A DNA stretch of 64,000 nt from NCBI GenBank assembly GCA_035531075.1, contig DATKTO010000007.1:62001-126000 (forward strand). The letters run 5' to 3'. The position numbers were made by a program, and so were the translations under genes. Each line of letters opens with the position of its first letter. The first letter of the stretch is position 1. Of the stretch, positions 19,404 through 28,863 are shown piece by piece. The DNA comes from 39-52-133 sp035531075. Lineage in GTDB: Bacteria > Pseudomonadota > Gammaproteobacteria > Burkholderiales > Gallionellaceae. Below the pieces are notes generated by a model. It made no database searches and was not told the origin of the DNA. It saw only the letters and a list, made by a program, of their open reading frames with translations.

Positions 19404-21200
19404 ATGCGAACAAATTATTGCGGGCAATTAAATACCTCTCACCTTGGCAAGGTCGTCACCCTGTGCGGCTGGGCACATCGTCGCCGTGACCACGGCGGGG
19501 TGATCTTTATCGATCTGCGCGATCGTGAAGGCCTGGCGCAGGTAGTGTGCAATCCCGAGCCGGCCGAGATGTTCAAACTGGCCGAGTCCGTCCGCAGTGA
19601 ATTTGTGTTGCGCATCACCGGCAAGGTGCGTCGCCGTCCGGAAGGCTCGGACAACGCCAATCTGGCCAGCGGCGAAATTGAAGTGGTGTGCCAGGAAATC
19701 GAGATTCTGAACGCAGCGGTCACACCGCCGTTCCAGCTGGATGACGAAAACCTGTCGGAAAACGTGCGCCTGACCCACCGCGTGATCGACCTGCGCCGCC
19801 CGCAAATGCAAAAGAACATGATGCTGCGCTACAAGACTGCGCGCGCCTTCCGCCGCTTCCTCGACGACCGCGGTTTCATCGATATCGAAACACCGATGCT
19901 GACCAAGTCGACACCCGAAGGCGCGCGTGATTACCTGGTGCCGTCACGCGTGCATGCCGGCGAATTTTTCGCCTTGCCGCAGTCGCCGCAGCTGTTCAAG
20001 CAGATGCTGATGGTAGCCGGCTTCGACCGCTACTATCAGCTCACCAAATGCTTCCGCGACGAAGACCTGCGCGCGGATCGCCAGCCCGAATTCACCCAGG
20101 TGGATATCGAGACCTCCTTCATGTCTGAAAATCAGATCATGGAGCTGACTGAAGAAATGATCCGCACCGTGTTTGACGAGGTGATGGGCGTGAAGCTGCC
20201 GAATCCATTCCCGCGCATGAGCCACCAGGAAGCCATGGCGCGCTTCGGTTCCGACAAGCCCGACATGCGCGTGACGCTGGAAATCACCGACGTCACCGAG
20301 GCAGTGAAAGACGTGTCATTCAAGGTGTTCGCCAGCATAGCTAACCAGGCTGACGGTCGTGTCGCCGCCTTGCGCATTCCCAACGGCGCGGCTTTGACAC
20401 GCAGTGAAATTGACGAATACACCAAGTTCGTCGGCATCTACGGTGCCAAGGGCCTGGCTTACATCAAGGTCAACGATGTCACGCAGCTCAACGAAACCGG
20501 ACTGCAGTCGCCTATCGTCAAGAACCTCAGCGCAGCTGCACTGCAAACAATCATGCAGCGCACCGGCGCGCAAAATGGCGACCTGATCTTCTTCGGCGCG
20601 GACAAAGTCAAGATTGTTAACGATGCGCTGGGCGCGCTACGAAACAAGGTTGGCCATGAAAAAGGTCATGTCAGCGGCGAAGCCTGGAAACCGTTGTGGG
20701 TGGTCGACTTCCCGATGTTTGAATACGACGAGGAGGGCAAGCGCTGGAATGCCTGCCACCACCCCTTCACTATGCCCAAAGACGAGCATCTGCAGTATCT
20801 GGAAACCGATCCTGGCAAGTGTCTGGCCAAGGCCTATGACCTGGCCCTCAACGGCTGGGAAATCGGCGGCGGCTCGGTGCGTATCCACAAGGAGGAAGTG
20901 CAGAGCCTGGTGTTCCGTGCCCTCAATATCAGCGCCGAAGAAGCGCAGCTCAAGTTTGGCTTCCTGCTGGATGCCCTGCAGTACGGCGCGCCACCGCACG
21001 GCGGGCTGGCCTTCGGACTGGACCGCATCGTCACCATGATGACCGGTTCCGAATCTATCCGCGATGTGATTGCCTTCCCGAAAACGCAGCGTGCGCAATG
21101 TCTGCTGACCCATGCGCCTTCTGCCGTGGATGAAAAGCAATTGCGCGAATTGCACATCCGTTTGCGTCAGCCTGTAGCGACAGAAACGCCGAAAAGCTGA
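19404..21200 (+). CDS. aspS: Aspartyl-tRNA synthetase
   Basis: 598-aa class II synthetase of bacterial type. Order: N-terminal OB anticodon-binding domain (about 1-105), catalytic core with motif 2 FRDEDLRADRQPEFTQ, the bacterial GAD insertion (about 285-420), and motif 3 GGLAFGLDRIVTMM near residue 533. It charges tRNA-Asp; whether it also charges tRNA-Asn cannot be read here, since gatCAB is not in view. Third gene of the fmdB operon. Confidence 0.98.
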   Translation: MRTNYCGQLNTSHLGKVVTLCGWAHRRRDHGGVIFIDLRDREGLAQVVCNPEPAEMFKLAESVRSEFVLRITGKVRRRPEGSDNANLASGEIEVVCQEIEILNAAVTPPFQLDDENLSENVRLTHRVIDLRRPQMQKNMMLRYKTARAFRRFLDDRGFIDIETPMLTKSTPEGARDYLVPSRVHAGEFFALPQSPQLFKQMLMVAGFDRYYQLTKCFRDEDLRADRQPEFTQVDIETSFMSENQIMELTEEMIRTVFDEVMGVKLPNPFPRMSHQEAMARFGSDKPDMRVTLEITDVTEAVKDVSFKVFASIANQADGRVAALRIPNGAALTRSEIDEYTKFVGIYGAKGLAYIKVNDVTQLNETGLQSPIVKNLSAAALQTIMQRTGAQNGDLIFFGADKVKIVNDALGALRNKVGHEKGHVSGEAWKPLWVVDFPMFEYDEEGKRWNACHHPFTMPKDEHLQYLETDPGKCLAKAYDLALNGWEIGGGSVRIHKEEVQSLVFRALNISAEEAQLKFGFLLDALQYGAPPHGGLAFGLDRIVTMMTGSESIRDVIAFPKTQRAQCLLTHAPSAVDEKQLRELHIRLRQPVATETPKS

Positions 21201-21267
21201 ACATCGCCTGAGTGTTGATTTGCACCGGACGTATGTCACGCAGCGATCTTGGTTTGGGGGAAATTCT

Positions 21268-21678
21268 ATGAACCTGAAGTGGATGAATATATTCTGCGCG
21301 GCAAGAATTCAGCCGTTTGCTGTTTTTGCCCTGCTTGGTATCCTGGCGTTGACAGCCACGCCGGCCTCTGCCTACAGTCAGCGTTTCTACAATGATCATG
21401 CGGTTCAGGAAATTGGGCTTTCCGTTTTGCCGGAGGAAGCCAAAGAAACCCTGCGGCTGATCAAACAGGGCGGACCATTTCCGTTTCCGCGTGACGGTGT
21501 GGTATTTGGCAATTTCGAAAAGCGCCTGCCCAGACAGCAGCGCGGCTATTACCACGAGTACACCGTAAAAACGCCGGGCCTGCGCAGTCGCGGGGCGAGA
21601 CGTATTGTGTGCGGCCAGCCTGCAGAGTGCTACTACAGTGACGATCATTACGAAACATTCAAGCGAATCCGGGAGTAG
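21268..21678 (+). CDS. Secreted guanyl-specific ribonuclease (barnase/RNase Sa family)
   Basis: 136 aa from ATG 21268 (GGGGGAAA upstream; an upstream ATG at 21220 lacks support). A signal peptide (about 1-36, ending TPASA) is followed by a microbial RNase domain. Catalytic residues of the family are visible in order: Glu in YYHEYTVKTPG, Arg in SRGARRIVCG, and His in DDHYETF. Two cysteines flank the last loop and could form a disulfide. It cuts RNA 3' of guanosine. The next gene encodes a barstar-like inhibitor and starts three bases after the stop, so toxic enzyme and antidote are made together. Confidence 0.9.
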   Translation: MNLKWMNIFCAARIQPFAVFALLGILALTATPASAYSQRFYNDHAVQEIGLSVLPEEAKETLRLIKQGGPFPFPRDGVVFGNFEKRLPRQQRGYYHEYTVKTPGLRSRGARRIVCGQPAECYYSDDHYETFKRIRE

Positions 21679-21681
21679 GAC

Positions 21682-22077
21682 ATGGACAATCTTGCATTGC
21701 GTTTAAAGGATCTCAACGAAGCCGGTGTGTACAGCATCAATTGCGCCCTCAGTGATGTTCGCACGGCGGCAAGCGAGGCGGGCCTCGTCGTGTTTGATGC
21801 GGATTTGGCTAGCGTGCAGAGCAAGGGCGAGTTTCTGGCGGCAATCGCGCAGGCGATCGCCGCACCGGCCTGGCTGGGAAAAAACTGGGATGCGCTGGCC
21901 GATGCGCTGGGCGACCTGTCCTGGCAGTCTTCCAAAGGTTATGTGCTGGTGCTGCGCAATGGCGGCGACACGTTTAATCTGAGTGCTGGCGATCATGAGA
22001 TTGCACGGGAAATTCTGGACGGCACCGTGAGCTTCTGGAAGCAACAAAGCAAACCATTCTGGGTGTTTTACTGCTGA
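21682..22077 (+). CDS. Barstar-family ribonuclease inhibitor
   Basis: 131 aa, cytoplasmic (no signal). The barstar hallmark GKNWDALADALGDLSW (about residues 74-89), with the acidic residues that plug the RNase active site, is intact. The N-terminal part is longer than in Bacillus barstar (about 90 aa). GGGAGTAGGAC precedes the ATG inside the RNase 3' end, so translation is coupled. It protects the cell against the RNase before export. Confidence 0.92.
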   Translation: MDNLALRLKDLNEAGVYSINCALSDVRTAASEAGLVVFDADLASVQSKGEFLAAIAQAIAAPAWLGKNWDALADALGDLSWQSSKGYVLVLRNGGDTFNLSAGDHEIAREILDGTVSFWKQQSKPFWVFYC

Positions 22078-22083
22078 AAAGTC

Positions 22084-22536
22084 ATGGTCTATAAGCAGCC
22101 TGTTTCGACCCTGGTAGTGATCTATACCGCGGCCCTTGAAGTCCTGTTGCTGGAACGTGCGGATCATCCCGGCTACTGGCAATCGGTAACCGGCAGCCGC
22201 GATGACGACGAGCCGCTGAGCCACACTGCCGTGCGCGAGGCGTTTGAAGAAACCGGGCTGGATGCGAAGCGCTACAAACTGAGCGATTGGCATTATCAGA
22301 ACATTTATGAGATATACCCCGTATGGCGTCATCGCTATGCGCCGGGTGTGACGCAAAATATCGAACATGTATTCGGGCTGGAATTACCCGAGGTTCAGCC
22401 TGTCAAACTTTCATCGCGCGAACATCTGAATTACATCTGGTTGCCGTGGCAGGAAGCCGCAGAAAAATGTTTTTCCCCCAGCAACCGGGCGGCGATACTG
22501 CAGCTGCCGCACAGGGCTGCTAGATCAACAGTTTGA
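22084..22536 (+). CDS. nudB: Dihydroneopterin triphosphate diphosphatase
   Basis: 150-aa Nudix hydrolase of folate synthesis, removing pyrophosphate from dihydroneopterin triphosphate. Nudix box GSRDDDEPLSHTAVREAFEETGL (Gly at about residue 38, REAFEE at about 52-57). The segments YKQPVSTLVVIY and HPGYWQSVTGS match NudB. In related genomes it directly follows aspS; here the RNase/barstar pair lies between. Confidence 0.93.
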   Translation: MVYKQPVSTLVVIYTAALEVLLLERADHPGYWQSVTGSRDDDEPLSHTAVREAFEETGLDAKRYKLSDWHYQNIYEIYPVWRHRYAPGVTQNIEHVFGLELPEVQPVKLSSREHLNYIWLPWQEAAEKCFSPSNRAAILQLPHRAARSTV

Positions 22537-22547
22537 TTATATTTAAT
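22533..22547 (+). repeat. AT-rich intergenic motif, copy 1
   Basis: TTGATTATATTTAAT between nudB and nadA. The same sequence, in either orientation, occurs in four other gaps of this window. Confidence 0.85.
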
Positions 22548-22575
22548 AAAAAGACAAGAGGTAAGTAAGGCCGCC

Positions 22576-23676
22576 ATGCCCAATAACACCATTTCCATCG
22601 CCTACGATCATCCAGGCGCGAGCAACCAGAGCGTCTGCAGCAGTGCGCAAGCCTGGGCCAGCCTGCCGCGCGACCCAAAGCCGGAAGAGAAGCCTGCGCT
22701 GATCGAGCGCATCAAGCGCATGCTGAAGGAGCAGGATGCGGTGCTGGTGGCGCACTACTATGTGAATGCAGATCTGCAGGACCTGGCCGAGTCTACCGGC
22801 GGCTATGTGTCCGACTCGCTCGACATGGCCAGATTCGGCAATGAGCATCCCGCCAAAACGCTGGTCGTGGCCGGCGTGCGCTTCATGGGCGAGACCGCAA
22901 AAATTCTCAATCCGGAAAAAAGAGTGCTGATGCCCGATCTGGATGCCAATTGCTCGCTCGATCTGGGTTGTCCTGCCGATGAGTTTTCCGCATTCTGCGA
23001 TGCCCATCCCGACCGCACCGTGGTGGTATATGCCAACACCAGCGCAGCGGTAAAGGCGCGTGCCGACTGGATGGTCACCAGCTCCATCGCACTGCCTATC
23101 GTCAAGCACCTCAAGGAGCAGGGCAAGAAAATCCTGTGGGCGCCGGATCGCCATCTGGGCCATTACATACAGGAGCAGACCGGTGCTGACATGCTGCTGT
23201 GGCAGGGCTCATGCGTGGTGCACGATGAATTCAAGCTGGTTGCGCTGGAAGAGCTGATGGCAGCACACCCCAATGCCAAGGTACTGGTTCACCCGGAATC
23301 TCCGGCCTCCATCATCGCGCTGGCTGATGTGGTGGGCTCCACCACCCAGCTGATCAAGGCCACGCAGGCCCTGGATGCGCACGAATTCATCGTCGCCACC
23401 GACAACGGCATCCTGCACAAAATGAAAACCCTGTCGCCCGGCAAGGTTTTCCTCGAAGCGCCCACCCGCGGCTATGGCGCAACCTGCGTCAGCTGCAACC
23501 ATTGTCCGTGGATGGCGATGAATGGCCTGTTGAATCTTGCCGAAGTGCTGGAAAAAGGCCACAACGAAATCCATGTGGATCGGGCGTTGGGTGAGCGGGC
23601 CAAGGTGTCGATCCAGCGCATGCTGGATTTTGCCAAGCAGATTAATCTGCCGGGGAAAAATTTGGGGAATGCTTAG
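22576..23676 (+). CDS. nadA: Quinolinate synthase A
   Basis: 366 aa. Condenses iminoaspartate with dihydroxyacetone phosphate in de novo NAD synthesis; contains a [4Fe-4S] cluster. Cysteine segments are visible at NCSLDLGCPADEF (about residues 117-129), the QGSCVVHDEF region, and CVSCNHCPWMAMN near residue 305. HPESPASI is also typical. AAGAGGTAAGTAAGG precedes the ATG. It has its own downstream hairpin. Confidence 0.97.
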   Translation: MPNNTISIAYDHPGASNQSVCSSAQAWASLPRDPKPEEKPALIERIKRMLKEQDAVLVAHYYVNADLQDLAESTGGYVSDSLDMARFGNEHPAKTLVVAGVRFMGETAKILNPEKRVLMPDLDANCSLDLGCPADEFSAFCDAHPDRTVVVYANTSAAVKARADWMVTSSIALPIVKHLKEQGKKILWAPDRHLGHYIQEQTGADMLLWQGSCVVHDEFKLVALEELMAAHPNAKVLVHPESPASIIALADVVGSTTQLIKATQALDAHEFIVATDNGILHKMKTLSPGKVFLEAPTRGYGATCVSCNHCPWMAMNGLLNLAEVLEKGHNEIHVDRALGERAKVSIQRMLDFAKQINLPGKNLGNA

Positions 23677-23714
23677 GAGTTGGTTTTTGCGTATTTAAAA
23701 CTAGTCTCAACTTC

Positions 23715-23743
23715 AACACCGCCGGGCTGCCCCCGGCGGTGTT
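23715..23743 (+). terminator. Strong hairpin after nadA
   Basis: AACACCGCCGGG pairs with CCCGGCGGTGTT over a 5-base loop, a 12-bp stem. It is followed by GACTTGTTCTTGATTTTTTT, so the T run is not immediately adjacent. It probably serves nadA, and perhaps ald from the other side. Confidence 0.75.
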
Positions 23744-23824
23744 GACTTGTTCTTGATTTTTTTGCTAAGGTGGCAATGTGTAAGTATTTGTTTTAATTTG
23801 TAATTTTGTGGTTTAGTTGTGTTT

Positions 23825-24943
23825 CTAAAGCACTGCCAACGCCTTATCCGCTGACAAATACGTCATCCCCAAATCCTCCGCCAGATGCGCATGCGTTACC
23901 TGACCCGCGCAAATATTCAATCCGCTTCTCAATCCAGGATCAATCTGCATCGCCTGTTTCACTCCCTGATTCGCCAGCGCCAATAAATAGGGCAGGGTGG
24001 CGTGGGTCAGTGCCTGGGTTGAGGTGCGCGCGGCGGCGGCGGGCATGTTGGTAACGCAGTAATGCACCACCCCTTCCTCGATGTACAGCGGCTGGCTAAG
24101 GGTGGTGGGGCGCGAGGTGGCAGCGCAGCCGCCCTGGTCGATGGCCACGTCCACCAGCACCGAGCCGGGACGCATAGCCTGGAGCAGCGCGCGGCTGATC
24201 AGCTTGGGTGCATGTTTGCCGGGCAGCAGCACGGCGCCGACGACGAGATCGGCTTCGCGCACGCAGCTTTCGATGGCATCGGCTTCGGAATAGCGCGTCT
24301 TCAGACGGGCACCGAACACCTCCTCCAGATGCCGCAGACGTGCTGGATCGCGATCCAGCACGGTCACATCCGCCCCTATCCCCACCGCAATGCGCGCGGC
24401 ATTGCTGCCGACTACGCCCCCGCCGAGGATGATCACGCGGCCGGGGGCAACACCTGGCACCCCCGACAGCAGCACGCCGCTGCCGCCATTGGCCATGGTC
24501 AGCGCCCAGGCGCCCATCTGGATGGCAAGACGGCCTGCCACCGCCGACATCGGTGTGAGCAAAGGCAGGTTACCCTGTGCGTCGAGCACGGTTTCATAGG
24601 CGATGCAGAGCGCCTTGCTGCGGATCAGCTGCTCGGTCAGCTCGCGCGAGGCAGCCAGATGCAGGTAGCAGAACAGGGCCAGCCCCTCGCGCAGCAGCGG
24701 CGCTTCGCTGGCTTGCGGCTCCTTCACCTTGATCACCAGATCGCAGGCGTAGACTTCGTGCGGCGAGGCAACGATGGTGGCACCCGCCTCGCGGTAGTGC
24801 GCGTCGTAAAAACCGATTGCGTCAGCGGCATGGGTCTCTACGCATACCTCATGCCCGGCCTCGCGCACGGCGCGCACGCCAAGCGGGGTGAGGCCGACGC
24901 GAAATTCATGGTCTTTTATTTCCTTGGGGACGCCGATACGCAT
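23825..24943 (-). CDS. ald: Alanine dehydrogenase
   Basis: 372 aa. NAD-dependent interconversion of alanine with pyruvate and ammonia. Features: MRIGVPKEIKDHEFRVG N-terminus, substrate-binding KVKEPQ, Rossmann motif VIILGGGVVGSNAA (about residues 171-184), and VDVAIDQGG followed by the C-terminal domain. AGGAAGG lies 6 bases before the ATG. Convergent with nadA and divergent from the following phosphodiesterase-like gene. It could feed or drain ammonia. Confidence 0.95.
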   Translation of the reverse strand: MRIGVPKEIKDHEFRVGLTPLGVRAVREAGHEVCVETHAADAIGFYDAHYREAGATIVASPHEVYACDLVIKVKEPQASEAPLLREGLALFCYLHLAASRELTEQLIRSKALCIAYETVLDAQGNLPLLTPMSAVAGRLAIQMGAWALTMANGGSGVLLSGVPGVAPGRVIILGGGVVGSNAARIAVGIGADVTVLDRDPARLRHLEEVFGARLKTRYSEADAIESCVREADLVVGAVLLPGKHAPKLISRALLQAMRPGSVLVDVAIDQGGCAATSRPTTLSQPLYIEEGVVHYCVTNMPAAAARTSTQALTHATLPYLLALANQGVKQAMQIDPGLRSGLNICAGQVTHAHLAEDLGMTYLSADKALAVL

Positions 24944-25111
24944 TTTGCCTTCCTCACGGGTTAGTCTGAATAAGCGATGTTAGTCCGATCTATATGATGC
25001 CGGGCAAACAATCTAAAAGAGCTTGAGCTTGCTGCATTATGCCCAAGGTAAGGTAATATTGCTGGGTGCGATTGAGTGGAAACAAGAGGCATTCAAGGCC
25101 TTCAATCTGAA

Positions 25112-25861
25112 ATGACTATGTTAAAAATAGCGACTTACAATATTCACAAGGGCTACTCGCAATTTAACCGGCGTTTCGTGCTGCATGCGCTGCGCGAGCG
25201 ACTGCGCGAGCTGGATGCAGATATTGTTTTTCTGCAGGAAGTGCAGGGCGCGGACAGGCGTGTCAGGCAGCGCCATCACTTTGACGGCGCGCATCCCCAG
25301 CATGAATTTCTGGCCCACGAGAGTTGGCTGCATCACGCCTATGGCAAAAATTCGGTATATGACGCTGGGCACCACGGTAACGCGATACTCAGCCGTTATC
25401 CCATTATGAAATGGGACAACCAGGATATTTCCGCGCACCGCTTCGAGAGTCGCGGTGTGCTGCATTGCGAGATAGAGATGCCGGGGAGCGGGAAAGTATT
25501 GCATTGTCTGTGTGTGCACCTGGGCCTGTTTTCGCGCGGTCGCGGCCGGCAGATGGAGGAGCTGGTCAAGCGCGTGCAGCGCATCGTGCCGGAGGATGCG
25601 CCGCTGATTATTGCCGGTGATTTCAACGATTGGCACAATCATGCAACGCACTTGCTGGCGCAGCATTTGAATTTGAAAGAAGCTTTTGAAACCAAATCGG
25701 GAAAGCCAGCGCGCAGCTTTCCCTGTGGTATGCCTTTTTTGCGCATGGATCGCATCTATGTGCGCGGTCTGAGCGTGCAGCAGGCAGAGGTGCATGCGCA
25801 TTACCCGTGGAACAAAATTTCCGATCATGCGGCGCTGTCGGCGAACCTGGTCTTGTCCTAG
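25112..25861 (+). CDS. ybhP: Endonuclease/exonuclease/phosphatase-family protein (YbhP-like)
   Basis: About 249 aa; the start is uncertain (ATG 25112 or 25118, no clear ribosome site). Motifs of the EEP fold: ATYNIHKG at the N-terminus, the Mg ligand Glu in FLQEVQG, GNAILSRYP, the IIAGDFNDWHN segment, and the final DHAALSANL His. In E. coli ybhP neighbours clsB, as here, where clsB begins three bases after this stop. Its substrate is unproven; a phosphodiesterase acting on lipid head groups or nucleic acid is possible. Confidence 0.88.
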   Translation: MTMLKIATYNIHKGYSQFNRRFVLHALRERLRELDADIVFLQEVQGADRRVRQRHHFDGAHPQHEFLAHESWLHHAYGKNSVYDAGHHGNAILSRYPIMKWDNQDISAHRFESRGVLHCEIEMPGSGKVLHCLCVHLGLFSRGRGRQMEELVKRVQRIVPEDAPLIIAGDFNDWHNHATHLLAQHLNLKEAFETKSGKPARSFPCGMPFLRMDRIYVRGLSVQQAEVHAHYPWNKISDHAALSANLVLS

Positions 25862-25863
25862 TC

Positions 25864-27030
25864 ATGAACCGTCCACATCAGGTTGCCGGACACACCCTCA
25901 CTCTTTTGCGCAATGGCGAGGAGTATTTCCCCCGCTTGATTGCAGCGATCGACGATGCTGTGCACTCCATCTATCTGGAAGCCTATATTTATGCCGCTGA
26001 TGCCAGCGGCCAGATGATCTCTGCTGCCTTGAAGCGTGCGGCCAGACGAGGTGTGCTGGTGCGTTTGATGCTGGACGGTTTTGGTTCGGCCGATTTGCCG
26101 CCCTCCCTGGAGCAGGAACTGCTCACAGATGGCGTATCCGTGTTGTGGTTCCGCAAGGAGGTAGGAAATTTCAGTCTGCACCGTTACTATTTGCGCCGAC
26201 TGCACCGCAAACTGGCGCTGATCGACGGCCGCATTGCCTTTGTCAGCGGCATCAATATCATCAATGACAATCCGCAAGGGATTGAGTCGCCCAGGCTGGA
26301 TTATGCCGTGCAGATAGAAGGCGAAGTGGTGCGCGATATACATGCCGCAATGCAGCGCTTGTGGACGCTGGTATCGTGGACAAATTTCCGCCAGCGCGGC
26401 AAGCGCAAAAAAATTCGTCCCCATGCACCCGCCGTCACGCAACAGAAAGTGGTTTTTCTGGTGCGTGATAACTTCCGCCATCGGCGCGATATTGAGCATG
26501 CCTATCTCGAAGCCATCGCAGAGGCGAAACGCGAGATCATCATCGCCAACGCCTATTTCCTGCCGGGGCGGCGCTTCCGCCGTGCCTTGCTGGAAAGGGC
26601 ACGAGCCGGTGTACGCGTGATCTTGCTGTTGCAGGGCCGCGTTGAATACCGTCTGCAGCACTATGCAACGCTGGCGATGTACGATGAGTTTCTTAACGCC
26701 GGTGTCGAGATTCATGAATATCAAGCCAGTTTTATGCATGCAAAAGTGGCGGTCATGGACGGCAAGTGGGCCACCGTTGGCTCATCCAATATCGATCCGT
26801 TCAGCCTGTGGCTAGCGCGCGAGGCGAACCTGGCGGTAAATGACCCGGGTTTTGCCGGCAGCTTGCGCGACGATTTGTTGCTGCAGATAGAACATCATTC
26901 GCGGCAGATTTTACGCAGCGGCTGGCGTGAGTGGAATGTATTCTTATGGCTGCTGATGCGCAGCAGCTATGTCATCGCGCGTATTCTGACCGGGGTGATA
27001 GGGCGTGCAAAAGGCCGGGACGATATTTGA
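25864..27030 (+). CDS. clsB: Cardiolipin synthase B
   Basis: 388 aa from ATG 25864. Phospholipase D superfamily, making cardiolipin at the inner membrane. Two HKD motifs are visible: HRKLALIDGRIAFVSG (about residues 117-132) and HAKVAVMDGKWATVGSSN (about 293-310). No N-terminal membrane segment, as in ClsB; a C-terminal hydrophobic stretch VFLWLLMRSSYVIARILTGV is present. Directly follows ybhP. Confidence 0.94.
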   Translation: MNRPHQVAGHTLTLLRNGEEYFPRLIAAIDDAVHSIYLEAYIYAADASGQMISAALKRAARRGVLVRLMLDGFGSADLPPSLEQELLTDGVSVLWFRKEVGNFSLHRYYLRRLHRKLALIDGRIAFVSGINIINDNPQGIESPRLDYAVQIEGEVVRDIHAAMQRLWTLVSWTNFRQRGKRKKIRPHAPAVTQQKVVFLVRDNFRHRRDIEHAYLEAIAEAKREIIIANAYFLPGRRFRRALLERARAGVRVILLLQGRVEYRLQHYATLAMYDEFLNAGVEIHEYQASFMHAKVAVMDGKWATVGSSNIDPFSLWLAREANLAVNDPGFAGSLRDDLLLQIEHHSRQILRSGWREWNVFLWLLMRSSYVIARILTGVIGRAKGRDDI

Positions 27031-27223
27031 GCGACAGTGGTAGAGGTCGGTCTAACGCTTTCCCGTATGAGTATCCGCTGTATATCAAATGGCTAAAGAT
27101 GGGCTGAAGCTGTCTTCGCGGATAAAGACTGGGCGGGTGGTTTATCGAAGTAATATATTCGCCGGTACGCAATTGCTGGTTCAAGCAGCCATCAGCATTT
27201 TGCAGGATTTTAAAATGTAATTT

Positions 27224-27240
27224 TTTACACATTTTTTACA
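27224..27240 (+). promoter_or_regulatory. Predicted KdpE binding box
   Basis: TTTACA-CATTT-TTTACA: two half-sites spaced by 5 bases, the architecture described for the E. coli KdpE operator (TTTATA, 5 bases, TTTACA). It ends about 75 bases before the kdpD start. A possible promoter, TTGTCA (27256) with TCTTAT (27279) at 17-base spacing, would place the box at about -67 to -51, similar to E. coli. Confidence 0.6.
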
Positions 27241-27315
27241 GCAAACCCTGCAGAATTGTCACAAACCTCATCCAGCAGTCTTATGCTGGTCCAGGTATTG
27301 ATCAGGATGCAATAT

Positions 27316-28863
27316 ATGACGGCACCCGCCGCACCATCAATCTCAACTTCACTCCGTGTGCTCAGGAATCCCTACCTGCTGGCCGTCGCGACCAGCAGTC
27401 TGACTGCGTTGATAGCCATGCCATTGCGTGATCGCCTGGACCTTGCAAATACAGTCATGCTGTTTCTGCTTGCAGTGGTACTGGTCGCAGTGCGGCTGGG
27501 CCGCGGCCCGGCGATTCTCGCGGCATTCTGCAGCGTTGCCCTGTTCGATTTCTTTTTCGTGCCTCCACGCCTTTCGTTCGCAGTGAGCGACGTGCAATAC
27601 CTGGTAACTTTCGCTGTGATGCTTGCAGTAGCCTTGCTTATTAGTCATCTGACGAGCGGCTTGGCGTGCCAAGCCCGTGCTGCAAAGGCGCGGGAGTTGC
27701 AGACACACACTCTCTACGAACTTGCCAAGGCGCTGGCCGGTGCCTTGTCGCAAACGCAGGTGCACGAAGCCGGTGCAAATTTTCTGAGCGAGAATTTGCA
27801 TGCTGAAACGTGTTTGCTGTTGCCAGATGCGCAGGACAATCTGCATTCGATAGTCGCGCCAGCTATCCCACTCTCGCTTGCTGCTGGACATGTCGCACGC
27901 CAGGTTTTCGACAGCGGCAAAGTTACCGAAAACACTGCCGGAGATGAGAGACACAGCCTGTTGCTCCCGCTCAAAGGCTCGACACGAATGCGCGGCGTGC
28001 TGATGGTTTCAATAAAGTACGAGGATAAGCTGCTGTTGCAGCGCCAACGCTCCTTACTGATGACGGTAGCTTCTCTGATGGCGATTGCCATCGAGCGCCT
28101 GCATTTCGTGGAAGTGGCGCAAAATTCGCAGTTGCAGGTCGCCTCAGAGCGCTTGCGTACTTCGATACTCTCCGCGCTTTCGCATGATGTGCGCACACCG
28201 CTGACGGTGATGTACGGCTTGGCCGATTCGCTTGCGCTGGGCAAACCGCCCTTGTCGGCATCTGCTCAGGAAACGGTGATCACGATTCGCGAGCAGGCGT
28301 TGCGCCTGAACAATATGGTCAGCAACCTGCTCGACATGGCGCGTATGCAGGCAGGCCATCTCAGGCTGCGCAAGGAATGGCAGCCACTGGAAGAAGTGAT
28401 CGGTGCCAGCATCAATATGCTGGGAACAGGATTGCAAGGCCATGCTGTCAAAGTGTCATTGCCAGCAGACCTGCCCATGATTGAATTCGACGCAGTGCTG
28501 ATGGAGCGCGTGTTCTGCAATCTGCTGGAGAATGCCGCGAAATATTCCCCGAGCACGGCTGACATCAACGTGCGTGCACAAGTAAGCGACGCAATGATCG
28601 AAATAACGATCTGCAATGCCGGTGCCGGATTCCCATCCGATAGACTTAGCCGGATTTTCGATCTGTTCGAACGCGGTAGTGTTGAATCAGCAGTCCCCGG
28701 CTTCGGGGTCGGTCTGGCCATTTGCCGCGCTATTGTCGAAGCGCACGGTGGCACCATTCGTGCTTTCAACCCTGAAAGCGGGGGAAGCTGCGTGTGCTTC
28801 ACCTTGCCACGCGGCACGCCGCCGCAGATTGAAAGCGAGAACGATTCAGGAGAGTCGCAATGA
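27316..28863 (+). CDS. kdpD: KdpD-like sensor histidine kinase lacking the N-terminal KdpD/Usp domains
   Basis: 515 aa from ATG 27316 (AGGA 8 bases upstream; other in-frame starts exist at 27256, 27283, 27307). Order: four closely spaced membrane segments of the DUF4118 type (about 20-110), a GAF-like domain (about 135-270), HisKA with SHDVRTPLTVMYGLADSL (phospho-acceptor His), and HATPase with LLENAAKYSP and FGVGLAICRAIVEAHGG. Full KdpD is about 895 aa; the cytoplasmic ATP-binding KdpD domain and the Usp domain are absent. The stop overlaps the kdpE start (ATGA). Confidence 0.92.
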   Translation: MTAPAAPSISTSLRVLRNPYLLAVATSSLTALIAMPLRDRLDLANTVMLFLLAVVLVAVRLGRGPAILAAFCSVALFDFFFVPPRLSFAVSDVQYLVTFAVMLAVALLISHLTSGLACQARAAKARELQTHTLYELAKALAGALSQTQVHEAGANFLSENLHAETCLLLPDAQDNLHSIVAPAIPLSLAAGHVARQVFDSGKVTENTAGDERHSLLLPLKGSTRMRGVLMVSIKYEDKLLLQRQRSLLMTVASLMAIAIERLHFVEVAQNSQLQVASERLRTSILSALSHDVRTPLTVMYGLADSLALGKPPLSASAQETVITIREQALRLNNMVSNLLDMARMQAGHLRLRKEWQPLEEVIGASINMLGTGLQGHAVKVSLPADLPMIEFDAVLMERVFCNLLENAAKYSPSTADINVRAQVSDAMIEITICNAGAGFPSDRLSRIFDLFERGSVESAVPGFGVGLAICRAIVEAHGGTIRAFNPESGGSCVCFTLPRGTPPQIESENDSGESQ

